From the NCBI GenBank assembly GCA_020433785.1, contig JAGRCC010000797.1, positions 1 through 10,444 of the forward strand: 10,444 bases of DNA, given 5' to 3'. Shown piece after piece: positions 1-7,700 of the stretch. Each line of letters opens with the position of its first letter. The stretch's first letter is position 1. Made by a program: the position numbers and the translations under genes. The notes under the pieces are model-generated. The model had not been told where the DNA came from and did no database searches. It was given only the letters and a program-made list of their open reading frames with translations. Origin of the DNA: Anaerolineae bacterium. Its GTDB lineage: Bacteria > Chloroflexota > Anaerolineae > 4572-78 > J111.

Positions 1-1823
1 CCGCCGCCATCATCTTGACCGAGTCGGACGGCAGCACAGACGTGGATGAGTTCGGCCCGACCAGCGACAGCTACAGCCTGCAACTGACCAGCGTGCCGGC
101 CGAGACCGTGACCATCACCGTTGCGCCGGATGGGCAGCTCGATGTGGGCAGCGGGCCGGGTACGGCCATCGACCTGACCTTTGCCGCCGACCTGACCGCC
201 CTTGACCCGCAGACGGTGACCGTGACCGCCGTGAACGACACGCTGGTGGAAGGAACGCACAGCGGCACGATTAACCATACCGTTAGTAGTGACGACCTGG
301 TTTATCCTACTCTGGTGGTGTCTGACGTGATTGTCTCCATTTTGGATGACGATCTGCTGCCCACGCTGGTTATCAGCGATGTGACCGTGGCCGAGGATGT
401 GGGCACGGCGGTGATAACCCTGACCCTGAGCGGGCGCAACGTGTACGGGGCCGGCGTGGCCTACGCCTTCAGCGATGGCTCGGCGGACAGCAGCGACTAC
501 AGCGCCACGAACGGCTCGCTGACGTGGTCGGCCAATACCAGCGGTACAAAAACTATCGCCGCCCTTATCAACGATGACAGCTATGGCGAGTCGACTGAGA
601 CGATCAACATTACGCTGTCAACGCCGCTGACGGCCACTCTGGTTGACGGCAGCGGGGTGATCACTATCACCGATAACGACTCGGCCCCCAACCTGGACAT
701 CGCCAAGACTGTGGCGCTGTCGGGCACGACGGCCTGGCCCGGAGACCCGGTCACGTACACCCTGGTCATTTCAAACAGCGGCGGCAGCGCCGATAATGTG
801 ACGGTTGCGGATATGTTACCGGCCGCGCTCGACGGCCAGGATTTCACCTGGACGGGCGTCATTACGGCCAACGCCGTCGTTACCCACACGGTGGTGGCCA
901 CCATCGATACCGACGCCGGCTATGGGACGTTCATTCTCAATACCGCCACCGCCAGCCACGCCCTGAGCTTTGACAGCGCGACGGCCGGTTTCGCCACCAT
1001 CGACGATGTCACACCGCCCAGCCTGACTGCCGCCCGGCTGATTTCGCCGACCGACATCATCACCGCTACCCGACGCCCGACCTTTGTGTGGGAAGGCTTC
1101 ACGGATGATATTAGCGGCGTGATCAGCTACACGCTGCTAATTAGCTCCAGTAACGACAGCGTCAGCCTGCAATCGATCACGACCGCCGCCGTGATGGAGT
1201 CGGTCTTTACGCCCACGGTCGATTTGGCCAACGGCGTCTACACCTGGACGGTACGGGCCTACGACGCGGCCGGCAATGCCAGCGCCTATGTCACCCCGGC
1301 AGCCACCTTTACTATCACCCAAGGCGGTATCTACCTGCCGTTCATCACCAAAGGGTTGGCCTCCGGCCCCGATCTGGTGGTCGATGAGGTGACGGCCACG
1401 GCCAGCCAGGTGACCATCACCCTTCGCAACGCCGGCACCGAAGCGGTAGCCGACGGTTTTTGGGTGGACGCCTACTTCAACCCCACCCAAGAACCGACCC
1501 TGAACAAACCGTGGCCCACCATCGCCCCGGCCGGGGCTGTGTGGGGCGTGACCAAGTCTCTAGCGCCGGGCGAAAGCCTGACCCTGACCATGGGTGACGC
1601 CTACTATTTTGGCCCACCCGACAGCAGTGCTAGCTTCCCGGTCGGCGCGACGGTCTACGTCTACGTCGATTCGGTTAATCACAATACGAGTTACGGCAAT
1701 GTCAAAGAAGGCAACGAAAGCAACAACCTGAGCACGCCGGTGATTTCGACGGCAGGGGATAGCGCGGCGGCTGCGCCAAACATCGCCGCACCGGCCTCGC
1801 GGGCCGGGCTGCCGGAGAGGTAA
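1..1823 (+). CDS. Secreted multidomain beta-sandwich surface protein, 3' part (Calx-beta / DUF11 / Fn3-like / CARDB)
   Basis: The reading frame is open from the window edge (first full codon at nt 3), so the 5' end and any signal peptide lie outside; 606 residues are visible. In order: residues ~1-119 are a Calx-beta-like module of the 'TESDGSTDV...SYSLQLTS.P...VTVTAVND..VEG' type; ~121-226 are a clearer Calx-beta domain (VAEDVGTAVITLTLSG ... GVITITDND), usually a calcium-binding fold; ~230-334 are DUF11-like (NLDIAKTVALSG, PVTYTLVISNSG); ~337-440 are Fn3/Ig-like, with YTWTVRAYDAAGN near the end; then an IYLPFITKG linker; ~455-580 are CARDB-like (PDLVVDEVTATASQVTITLRNAGTEAV), ending in NESNNLSTPV. 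A short Ala-rich tail ends in TAA. No catalytic motif, LPXTG motif or TM helix is visible. The likely role is cell-surface or extracellular adhesion or structure. The last ~350 bp recur at 9412-9763. Domain calls are from pattern recognition; the specific function is unknown. Confidence 0.9.
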   Translation, partial: AAIILTESDGSTDVDEFGPTSDSYSLQLTSVPAETVTITVAPDGQLDVGSGPGTAIDLTFAADLTALDPQTVTVTAVNDTLVEGTHSGTINHTVSSDDLVYPTLVVSDVIVSILDDDLLPTLVISDVTVAEDVGTAVITLTLSGRNVYGAGVAYAFSDGSADSSDYSATNGSLTWSANTSGTKTIAALINDDSYGESTETINITLSTPLTATLVDGSGVITITDNDSAPNLDIAKTVALSGTTAWPGDPVTYTLVISNSGGSADNVTVADMLPAALDGQDFTWTGVITANAVVTHTVVATIDTDAGYGTFILNTATASHALSFDSATAGFATIDDVTPPSLTAARLISPTDIITATRRPTFVWEGFTDDISGVISYTLLISSSNDSVSLQSITTAAVMESVFTPTVDLANGVYTWTVRAYDAAGNASAYVTPAATFTITQGGIYLPFITKGLASGPDLVVDEVTATASQVTITLRNAGTEAVADGFWVDAYFNPTQEPTLNKPWPTIAPAGAVWGVTKSLAPGESLTLTMGDAYYFGPPDSSASFPVGATVYVYVDSVNHNTSYGNVKEGNESNNLSTPVISTAGDSAAAAPNIAAPASRAGLPER

Positions 1824-1843
1824 GTGGTCGGGTTTTTTAGGCT
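1480..1843 (+). repeat. Direct repeat DR1 (CARDB 3' end plus 20 bp of 3' flank), intact copy
   Basis: This segment recurs in the same orientation at 9412-9763. Over the best-aligned ~245 bp (from the CACCATCGCC block to GCAGGGGATAGC) I count 11 mismatches, about 95% identity, including a run of about 90 identical bases ending near 1732. The similarity continues past the stop codon through GTAAGTG and a TTTTTTAGGCT string, so the duplicated unit includes non-coding 3' flank. The two ends (1843 and 9763) are 7,920 bp apart and bracket the ATPase/lipoprotein module. Confidence 0.9.
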
Positions 1844-2022
1844 TATCTCTTATCTCCCATCCGACATTTAATTTCCTTGCAAACCTTTTGCGGTGGGGCG
1901 AGTTGTGATATACTTGAAATAGCTTCTTACTCCCACCTCGCCTCGATGACCCTCTTCCCATCGCCAAACGCTTCGCTTTGTTTGTTGGAAAAGTTATACC
2001 ATCAGCCTTCATCCTTAAACGA

Positions 2023-2050
2023 TTGTCAATGAACGGAAGTAGGTTATAGT
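2023..2050 (+). promoter_or_regulatory. Sigma70-type promoter for the ATPase-wHTH gene
   Basis: TTGTCA (2023-2028, 5/6 to the -35 consensus), a 16-bp spacer and TATAGT (2045-2050, 5/6 to the -10 consensus). Transcription would start near 2057, giving a ~35-nt leader that begins just before the hairpin at 2061-2078. A second candidate is an extended -10, TGATATACT, at 1906-1914, which lacks a convincing -35. The rest of 1824-2022 shows no gene. Confidence 0.55.
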
Positions 2051-2060
2051 CAGCGCAGTC

Positions 2061-2085
2061 CCCGGTATTTCAACCGGGCCAGGAG
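2061..2085 (+). promoter_or_regulatory. Leader hairpin abutting the Shine-Dalgarno of the ATPase-wHTH gene
   Basis: CCCGGT (2061-2066) pairs with ACCGGG (2073-2078) around a 6-nt loop. The ribosome binding site AGGAG (2081-2085) follows two bases later, 5 nt before the ATG at 2091. The SD sequence supports this start. A hairpin this close to the SD could protect the 5' end or modulate ribosome access; that role is inference. Confidence 0.5.
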
Positions 2086-2090
2086 CGACG

Positions 2091-3431
2091 ATGTTGACCA
2101 TAACAAATCCTTTCTTTCACCGCGGCCCTGTCCGTAACCGCGCCTACTTTTTTGGGCGCAAACATGAAACGAGCCAGATGCTGTCCCTGCTTGGCAATGG
2201 CCAGAGTGTCTCCCTGGTTGGGCAGCGACGGATTGGCAAAACCTCGCTTCTTTTTCACATTCTCGACCCGGAGGTTTTTACCCGGCACGGCCTAAATCCC
2301 CAGGAACATCTCTTTGTCTACATTGATTGCAGCGGGCTGAGCAACCTTGATCAACCTGATCTCTACCGGGTTTTCCTGGAGGAAATCAGCGACGCCCTGG
2401 CCGATAGAGAGCTGCAAACAGACCAATCGGTACTGGCGGTTGATACGCAGCCAAGCACGTATCGCGCCTTCGAGCGCAGTTTACGCCAATTGATCCGGCA
2501 AGGCTGGAAACCCATTATCCTCCTTGATGAATTCGAACGCATGAGCCGCAATCCCCAATTAGACCCTGATTTTTTCTCCGGCCTGCGGGCCTTGGCCGCC
2601 AAATATCCCATTGCCTATATCACGGCCTCTAAGCTGCCTTTGTTAGCGCTGACCTATGCCGACGCCAGCACCCTCAGTTCCCCTTTCTTCAACATTTTTG
2701 CCAGCATCCGCTTGAGCCTCTTCTCCGAGGCCGATGCCCGTAGCCTGCTCACCGGACTAAGCGCTAGAGGACAAATAACCTTTGCACCGGCGACCCTCGA
2801 CCATATCCTGGATTTAGTCGGGCCTCATCCCCTTTTTCTTCAGATTGCCGGCTTTCATGCGTTCGAGCTACGGCAGGTTAGAAAAGCAGCGCTGACAGAT
2901 GATGACCACGTAGAGCTACGCCATCGGTTCCACAGTTCAGTCGAGGAGCATTTTGGCTATTACTGGCGCACCCTGTCTGACACGGAGCAGCGTGTCCTGG
3001 CGAATTTGCCGGCATGGCAAGATAGCCAGCCGGATATCATTCGCCGGTTGGAACAGGGCTGTTTGATTGTTGGCCACGATGAGGGTTACGATTACCTATC
3101 ATCCACTTTTCGAGATTTTGTCCAGGCCCAACCGATTCCGGGGCTGCTCAAAGCTGGCCCTATCGCCATCGACGAGAGCCGCCGCCAGGCTTTTCTGCGT
3201 GGCCAGCCCCTCAATCTAACGGCCACCCAATATAGCGTGCTGCTGTCTTTAGTTGAACAAGCGGAGCAAATCATTCCCCCCGAAGCCCTGGAACAAGCCG
3301 TCTGGGGCGACGAGTACATCGAAGACCCCGAACGGTTGAAGTCGGTTCTCAAGAGCCTGCGCCGGGCGTTGGGGGACGAAGCCGCTCGGCTGGAGAATGT
3401 GCGCGGGGTGGGGTATGTCTGGCGGGGGTAA
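2091..3431 (+). CDS. STAND-like P-loop ATPase with C-terminal OmpR/PhoB-type winged-helix DNA-binding domain
   Basis: A 446-residue soluble protein with no signal peptide or TM helix; likely an ATP-regulated transcription factor. Seen: NPF linker (6-8), FFGR (20-23), Walker A GQRRIGKT (44-51), hydrophobic strand plus Walker B IILLDEFE (142-149), a GPHPLFLQ block (244-251) matching the GHP-type lid motif of AAA_16/ATPase_2/STAND-like NTPases, and a helical winged-helix tail (~288-345, TLSDTEQRVL...LSSTFRDFV). Residues ~355-446 form a complete Trans_reg_C winged helix: LNLTATQYSVLLSLV, a PPEALEQAVWG recognition-helix region, DPERLKSVLKSLRRALGD, and the final VRGVGYVWRG wing. This order is unusual: in SARP/AfsR-type regulators the winged helix is N-terminal, and in response regulators it follows a receiver domain. 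There is no receiver, TPR or WD40 region here. Its ATPase is related to the C-terminal domain of the membrane protein at 4733-9379. Start chosen from AGGAG 5 nt upstream. Ligand and DNA targets are unknown. Confidence 0.9.
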   Translation: MLTITNPFFHRGPVRNRAYFFGRKHETSQMLSLLGNGQSVSLVGQRRIGKTSLLFHILDPEVFTRHGLNPQEHLFVYIDCSGLSNLDQPDLYRVFLEEISDALADRELQTDQSVLAVDTQPSTYRAFERSLRQLIRQGWKPIILLDEFERMSRNPQLDPDFFSGLRALAAKYPIAYITASKLPLLALTYADASTLSSPFFNIFASIRLSLFSEADARSLLTGLSARGQITFAPATLDHILDLVGPHPLFLQIAGFHAFELRQVRKAALTDDDHVELRHRFHSSVEEHFGYYWRTLSDTEQRVLANLPAWQDSQPDIIRRLEQGCLIVGHDEGYDYLSSTFRDFVQAQPIPGLLKAGPIAIDESRRQAFLRGQPLNLTATQYSVLLSLVEQAEQIIPPEALEQAVWGDEYIEDPERLKSVLKSLRRALGDEAARLENVRGVGYVWRG

Positions 3432-3509
3432 CTCCCTTGTTTCCCCATTTCATCCCCCGTACTGCCCCGATTTTACCCCTCAAAATCCCCTCTTATCTTG
3501 GCCTTTCTC

Positions 3510-3518
3510 TGTTATGAT
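3510..3518 (+). promoter_or_regulatory. Extended -10 promoter candidate upstream of the lipoprotein gene
   Basis: TGTTATGAT gives the extended -10 TGn plus TATGAT (5/6). No good -35 is visible 16-18 bp upstream, as can be the case for extended -10 promoters. It would create a leader of roughly 220 nt. A weaker alternative is TTGCAA (3591-3596), 18 bp, TACATA (3615-3620), which would lie between the two palindromes. The 3432-3742 gap has no convincing gene; it holds these promoter candidates, the palindromes and a hairpin. Confidence 0.4.
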
Positions 3519-3570
3519 GGTTCCAATAATGAACGTCAATAATAAAAATCAGATGACCACAACGCTAGCA

Positions 3571-3585
3571 ATGTGACAGTCACAT
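3571..3585. promoter_or_regulatory. Operator-like perfect palindrome 1 (GTGAC-A-GTCAC core)
   Basis: ATGTGACAGTCACAT has perfect 7-bp arms around one central base. The single-base centre makes it a poor RNA hairpin and a good site for a dimeric DNA-binding protein. It shares the GTGAC-N-GTCAC core with the site at 3639-3653. The spacing differs from the classic CRP box (TGTGA-N6-TCACA), since only 3 bases separate TGTGA and TCACA. Confidence 0.55.
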
Positions 3586-3638
3586 ATTCATTGCAAATGA
3601 GCGTCCGTTTGGCCTACATAGCTCAATTTATCGAATCG

Positions 3639-3653
3639 AAGTGACTGTCACTT
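3639..3653. promoter_or_regulatory. Operator-like perfect palindrome 2 (GTGAC-T-GTCAC core)
   Basis: AAGTGACTGTCACTT has 7-bp arms and a single central base. It has the same GTGAC-N-GTCAC core as the site at 3571-3585, with its centre 68 bp downstream (about 6.5 helical turns). The outermost bases differ between the sites but stay self-complementary in each, as expected if symmetry itself is under selection. The cognate regulator is unknown. Confidence 0.55.
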
Positions 3654-3694
3654 GTTGAACTTTGCGGTCCACCAAAAATTAATCAATGACGTCC

Positions 3695-3736
3695 GGACAG
3701 AACCATTCATTGTTCTGGCCATAGCAAAAACAGGAG
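3695..3736 (+). promoter_or_regulatory. Leader hairpin and Shine-Dalgarno of the lipoprotein gene
   Basis: CAGAAC (3698-3703) pairs perfectly with GTTCTG (3712-3717) around an 8-nt CATTCATT loop, and the stem extends past one mismatch to GG (3695-3696) with CC (3719-3720). AGGAG follows at 3732-3736, 6 nt before the ATG at 3743. This resembles the hairpin-then-SD layout of the ATPase-wHTH gene. Confidence 0.45.
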
Positions 3737-3742
3737 AAAATT

Positions 3743-4273
3743 ATGTGCAGCCCTATTTCAACCTTTAAGCTTGGTAAAATAATCGGTCTGACCGGCGAAG
3801 AAAAATCTGATCGAATGAAGTTAGCCGCGTTGGCGGTGGCCGTCATCATCGTGCTGATCTTGTTGGTGGGGTGCGGTGTCGCTCCCGAAGAGACCACAGT
3901 GATGGAGGCTACCGAAGTTGCCGATACAACGACCTCTGCGGTTAAGACCTACCCCCTCTTTATCACCTCGGCCGGTCATACCCTAGGAGCCTGGCAAGCC
4001 TCACCGTCTCACGGCCGGCCTATTATCGATAGCTACGAGGCCCAACCTTTACCGAACGGCCAGGTAGCGATTAAATTCAAAAGCGACGCTTGTCATTTAT
4101 TCTCAAACACGGCTTTAATTGTTTCAAGTGGGGACGTCTCAACTATATGGCCGGCATCATCGACTGAGGGCCAATCCGTGGTGGGGCGCTACGAGACTCA
4201 GCCTCTCCCGAACGGTGAGATGGCGATCAAGCTACAGAAGGCCAATGGCGTCGGCAAGATAGACTGCCCATAA
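3743..4273 (+). CDS. Small predicted lipoprotein with two tandem homologous repeats
   Basis: A 176-residue protein with a lipobox LVGC at 41-44, following a hydrophobic segment (~26-43, MKLAALAVAVIIVLILLVGC), so Cys44 should be lipidated and the rest placed outside the membrane. A Glu/Thr-rich spacer (46-68) precedes two similar halves: GRPIIDSYEAQPLPNGQVAI (91-110) and GQSVVGRYETQPLPNGEMAI (143-162), each preceded by an aromatic-x-A-S segment (WQAS, WPAS). Cys116 and Cys175 could form a disulfide. Start: ATG 3743 has a consensus AGGAG at the right distance, but it leaves a 24-residue pre-extension before Met25 (nt 3815), which would give a textbook lipoprotein signal peptide but has no clear SD. 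I keep 3743 with that caveat. I recognise no family. Its position between two ATPase genes suggests, without proving, an envelope accessory role. Confidence 0.8.
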   Translation: MCSPISTFKLGKIIGLTGEEKSDRMKLAALAVAVIIVLILLVGCGVAPEETTVMEATEVADTTTSAVKTYPLFITSAGHTLGAWQASPSHGRPIIDSYEAQPLPNGQVAIKFKSDACHLFSNTALIVSSGDVSTIWPASSTEGQSVVGRYETQPLPNGEMAIKLQKANGVGKIDCP

Positions 4274-4398
4274 TTGCGGGGATGTTGTAGAGAAGCGGAG
4301 CGACCTGTCGTTGCTGTTGCGGAGCTTCTGCCGGACTCCCTTGAAAATACAGACCCAGAGCATCAAAGTTATGAAGTTAAAGAAAACAAATGGACAAC
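4274..4398. other. Non-coding stretch after the lipoprotein gene, with a weak hairpin
   Basis: No supported gene. AGAAGC (4291-4296) can pair with GCTTCT (4324-4329), with inner GCGAC/GTTGC pairing (one G-U). No T-run follows, so it is not a standard intrinsic terminator. Confidence 0.3.
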
Positions 4399-4554
4399 TC
4401 GGAGTGGCTCTCCCACCACGCTCGCCGGGCGATAAATCGGCCCGGCTATGAACAGCGCCCGCTAAAGACGCGATTTTCAAACTCGCTTGAGCGGGTGTTG
4501 CTTACTAGCCCGGTTGATTTATCACCGGTGGACGTCGGGGGCACGGTCGTCCGA
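4399..4554. repeat. 156-bp imperfect palindromic (MITE-like) element
   Basis: The whole segment folds back on a single centre at ~4476.5. Outer ends are TCGGA (4399-4403) and TCCGA (4550-4554). A strong middle arm at 4425-4448 matches the reverse complement of 4506-4528 (shared GATAAATC core, CCGG start, GGCTA end). The inner arm 4451-4463 matches 4490-4502 at 10 of 13 bases, including CCCGCT/AGCGGG. The left middle arm is itself a hairpin, GCCGGGC (4424-4430) with GCCCGGC (4440-4446), and the right one is a local CCGGT/ACCGG hairpin. It carries no ORF with coding character, consistent with a non-autonomous palindromic element or a structured RNA. I cannot see a target-site duplication. Confidence 0.7.
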
Positions 4555-4595
4555 TTATTTATTTAATTTCAATTACTTTGATCCCAATTTTGATG

Positions 4596-4654
4596 ACAAA
4601 GCAAGCTTTGTTACTTCAATAAATTTTCATTGTCGTTGTCGTCTCAACCGAGAC
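4596..4654. promoter_or_regulatory. Palindrome and small hairpin in the AT-rich region upstream of the propeller-ATPase gene
   Basis: ACAAAGC-AA-GCTTTGT (4596-4611) is a perfect 7-bp inverted repeat with a 2-bp centre, operator-like. GTCTC-AACC-GAGAC (4641-4654) is a perfect 5-bp stem with a 4-nt loop. Both lie upstream of the promoter candidate at 4697-4705, where activators or repressors may bind. The functional role is inference. Confidence 0.35.
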
Positions 4655-4696
4655 TGTGGGACTTCCTAAATACTCTCTCTTTTATTCGGTTGGTCG

Positions 4697-4725
4697 TGGT
4701 ATGATATTAACATCATAACGGGGAA
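4697..4725 (+). promoter_or_regulatory. Extended -10 promoter and ribosome binding site of the propeller-ATPase gene
   Basis: TGGTATGAT (4697-4705) is an extended -10 (TGn plus TATGAT), the same form as the candidate ahead of the lipoprotein gene. No good -35 is visible. Transcription would begin near 4712, leaving a very short leader with a GGGGAA SD-like stretch (4720-4725) 7 nt before ATG 4733. Confidence 0.45.
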
Positions 4726-4732
4726 AACAATT

Positions 4733-7700
4733 ATGACCAAAACCATCAAACGTCTGCTCAACTTAATGGTCTTATTGGCCGCCGCTAGCCAAATATCCTT
4801 GGCCCACGCTCAGGATGGCATCGTCCTCGATCCATACTGGACCTTTCGCACCGACGCCCCGGTGACCCACATCGAAACCGGCGATATCGACGGCGACGGG
4901 GAGCAGGAAATTGTGGCGGCCACCGTCGATAGTGTGATCTACGTCTTGGAGAATGATGGCGCTTTAGCCTGGAGCTATGAGAAAGAGGGGGTTGTGCTTG
5001 ACGTCCTGGTGGACAATTTGGATAGTGACGAACAGACCGACGAGATTTATGTCGGGGGAGCCTTTCACGATGTTATCCTCAGCGACGCGGAGCGACCTGT
5101 TTGGACGTATGAGTGGCGAGGGTCTGCTTCCACGATAGCGGCTGTTGCCGTTGATATGGATGGGGATGGGCAGCGTGAGATATTGCTTGGGTCACAAAAT
5201 TCGGTAAACATTGTGAGTTGGGTACGCAATACCTACCATCCCGGTGACTTTGCGCTTGACCTTTCATCTGTGGACTTTTGGGTTGGGGATACCGACGGGG
5301 ATGAAAAACTGGAGATAGTGCCCAGCCCTGCCGGTGGCAGCCAAATCTCCGTTTTGGATGATACGGGGCATCGGGTCTGGCAAAAGGATATTGACGGCGA
5401 GGTGGGGCTGGTGCAGGTGGGTGATGTGGATGGTGACGGGCAGGCTGAAGTGGTCGTCCTGAACACGACCTGGGAGATGTTTTTGTTCGACAACAAGGGC
5501 AACCCGATCTGGCAGCAGCCGGCTATTTCCGCCCAGAATATCACGGCTAAGCCGGAGCCTGGCCAACTCTTGGTCCAGGATTTAGATGGCGACGGCCGGA
5601 TGGAAATTGTGGTCATCGCCGCCGCTCCGGCGACGGTCGCCCACGTCTTTGATGGGCAGGGCAATCAACTTTGGCAACACCCCTTGGAGGATATCTCAAG
5701 CCAGGCCCGGTTAGTCGCCGGCGACATCAATGCGGATGGGGTAGCCGAACTGGTGGTCATAGCCGAGGGCCAGCAGCAGTTTTACTTGCTGGATGGCACG
5801 GGCCGGCGCCTGGGAACGTACCGCTTGCCCAGCCTGGCTACATTTGCCGGTCCCCTCAACCCGAAGACAACGGGTGCAGTGGCCTATGCCGATTTGGACG
5901 GCGCCGGTGGGGGCGAAATCATCGTGGGTACCGAGGCCGGGGTTACGGTGTTTGGGGCTTCCAATCAGGTTGTGTATAAAGAACAATGGGCATCGCCCCG
6001 GCTTGGATTGACCGTAAGCAACCTCTACCTGAATGATCTTGACAACGATGGCCATGGTGAAGTGGTGGTCGCTTCTAAGGAAGGTTGGCTTTATATCCTG
6101 GATAATGAGGGCCAGATTCAATCGCAGGTGGACCTGGAGGTGCCCTTATTTGGCCTCAGCGCGGCCGATGTGGATGGCGATGGTCAACGCGGGTTGGCGG
6201 TAGCCACCACCGGCATGAGCGGCAAGGTCTACCTGTTGGACGGTGATCAGCCACTCTGGGCCACCCCCCAAAAGAGCGGAATCATCTCCGGACTGGCCGG
6301 CGCCGATGTGGATGGCGACAACCGGGCTGAAATTATCGTCGGAGGCCGTTTGCCTGATGGCTGGGTTAGACTACTCGATAGCCAGGGAGAAGAACGTTGG
6401 CAGGTTGAGTTGGCCGACCCGGTGACGGCCGTAGGGAGCGCCGGTGGACTAATTCTGGCCGGTACAGCCGGTGGACACCTCTACTACCTGACGACCGAAG
6501 GTGACACCCTTGACAAGGTAGATTTGGGAGCCGAAATACTAAGCATCGACCGGGACTTGGCGGTTACCGCTGGGGGCCAGGTTTTCGACTTGGGTGATGG
6601 TGGGCCAACCTTAGCCTACGAACTTGGCGAAGCGCCCGATAGGATTCAAGTTGGCCCGGTCTTGGCCATGACCTCTAGGGATGATAACAAGGTCAGCTTG
6701 GTATCCGATGATGGCGTTGTCTGGCAAGGGGTAGTGGACGGTAGGGCGGTTAGTCTGGCCACGGGTGATTTGAATAACGATGATGTCATCGAAATTGCGG
6801 TTGGCACAGACGCGGGGCGGGTCCACCTTTTTGGCCTGACTCTGGACCAGCCGCCCTTGCTGCCCCGGCCCGACCTGGCCGAAACCCGCGACGGTTATGC
6901 CTATAGCGTGGAGGTAATCGACCCGGAGGCGGATGCCGTGCCGGTGACTTTGGAGATATGGGACCCGTCGGCCAATGATTGGCTGGCGCAAGCAGCCCAG
7001 TCACTGGAGGTGGGGCAGACGCGGGGCGGTCTCGTTTGGGGATTAACCGAACCCTTCGATATTTGGGACGCTGGCCAAGAAAGCCGTTTTCGCTTTGTCT
7101 ATGAATTTGGCGATCAGCAAATCAGCACCTCTGAGGTGTCCGGCCCCTTTAACATCCCGACCACACCCTGGTATCTCTATTACGGACAGCGGGTGGGGCT
7201 GGGGACGTTGATGTTGCTGGTTCCCGCGTTGGGGTGGGTTCTCTATCGCCGCCAGCGAATTTACCGGCGTTCGCCGGCCGGTCAGGGCGAAGCGCTGCTC
7301 AAGCAACTCAAAGCCCAGCCCGATAAAACCCTGACCACCCTCCAAACTCTGACCCATGATAACCCGTCGATCTTACCTTATCTGTCTGGTGCGGCCCGTG
7401 AAGCCGGAGAGACGGCTGTTGCCGATCTGAGCGAGGGGTACAATCTGCTGCTGGCCCGGCCTGAAATCACCGCTGAAGATTTACGGGCGATCGTCGACGC
7501 CATCCGCCGGCTTGATGGTCCATCTGACGAACAAAAGACCAGGGTCATCGATAGGTTTGATTGGTTTCGGCGGGCGCTGGAGGCCAATACGGTCAATCGA
7601 ATCGTTGCCCTATCGGTTCGCTTTCATGAGTTTTCGACAAGACCTGACGCCAAACTCGGCCAGGCGTTGAACGACTTGAATGCGGTGATTAAGACCCTGA

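Noticed and set aside
1821..1843. Intrinsic terminator after the first gene (T6 run, also kept at 9753-9758)
   Set aside because: No stable GC hairpin directly precedes the T-run in either copy; conservation is explained by the duplication.
1560..2012. Minus-strand 150-codon ORF, with a similar one at 9337-9699
   Set aside because: Its shared part is the antisense of the duplicated CARDB segment. The similarity between the two copies reflects the direct repeat, not an antisense gene.
3571..3585. CRP/FNR-family binding site
   Set aside because: TGTGA and TCACA are separated by 3 bp where CRP needs 6, and FNR-type TTGAT half sites are absent.
4232..4480. Minus-strand 82-codon ORF
   Set aside because: It overlaps the end of the lipoprotein gene and reads through one arm of the palindrome (the SPGERGG string comes from the repeat). 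No SD or coding character.
4487..4669. 60-codon plus-strand ORF between the lipoprotein and propeller-ATPase genes
   Set aside because: TTG start without SD, begins inside the palindromic element, Cys/Arg/Ser-rich composition without domain signal, and runs into AT-rich promoter DNA.
4295..5100. 14-bp exact match GCGGAGCGACCTGT at 4295-4308 and 5087-5100
   Set aside because: The second copy is within coding sequence, flanks do not match, and a match of this length can arise by chance or codon bias.
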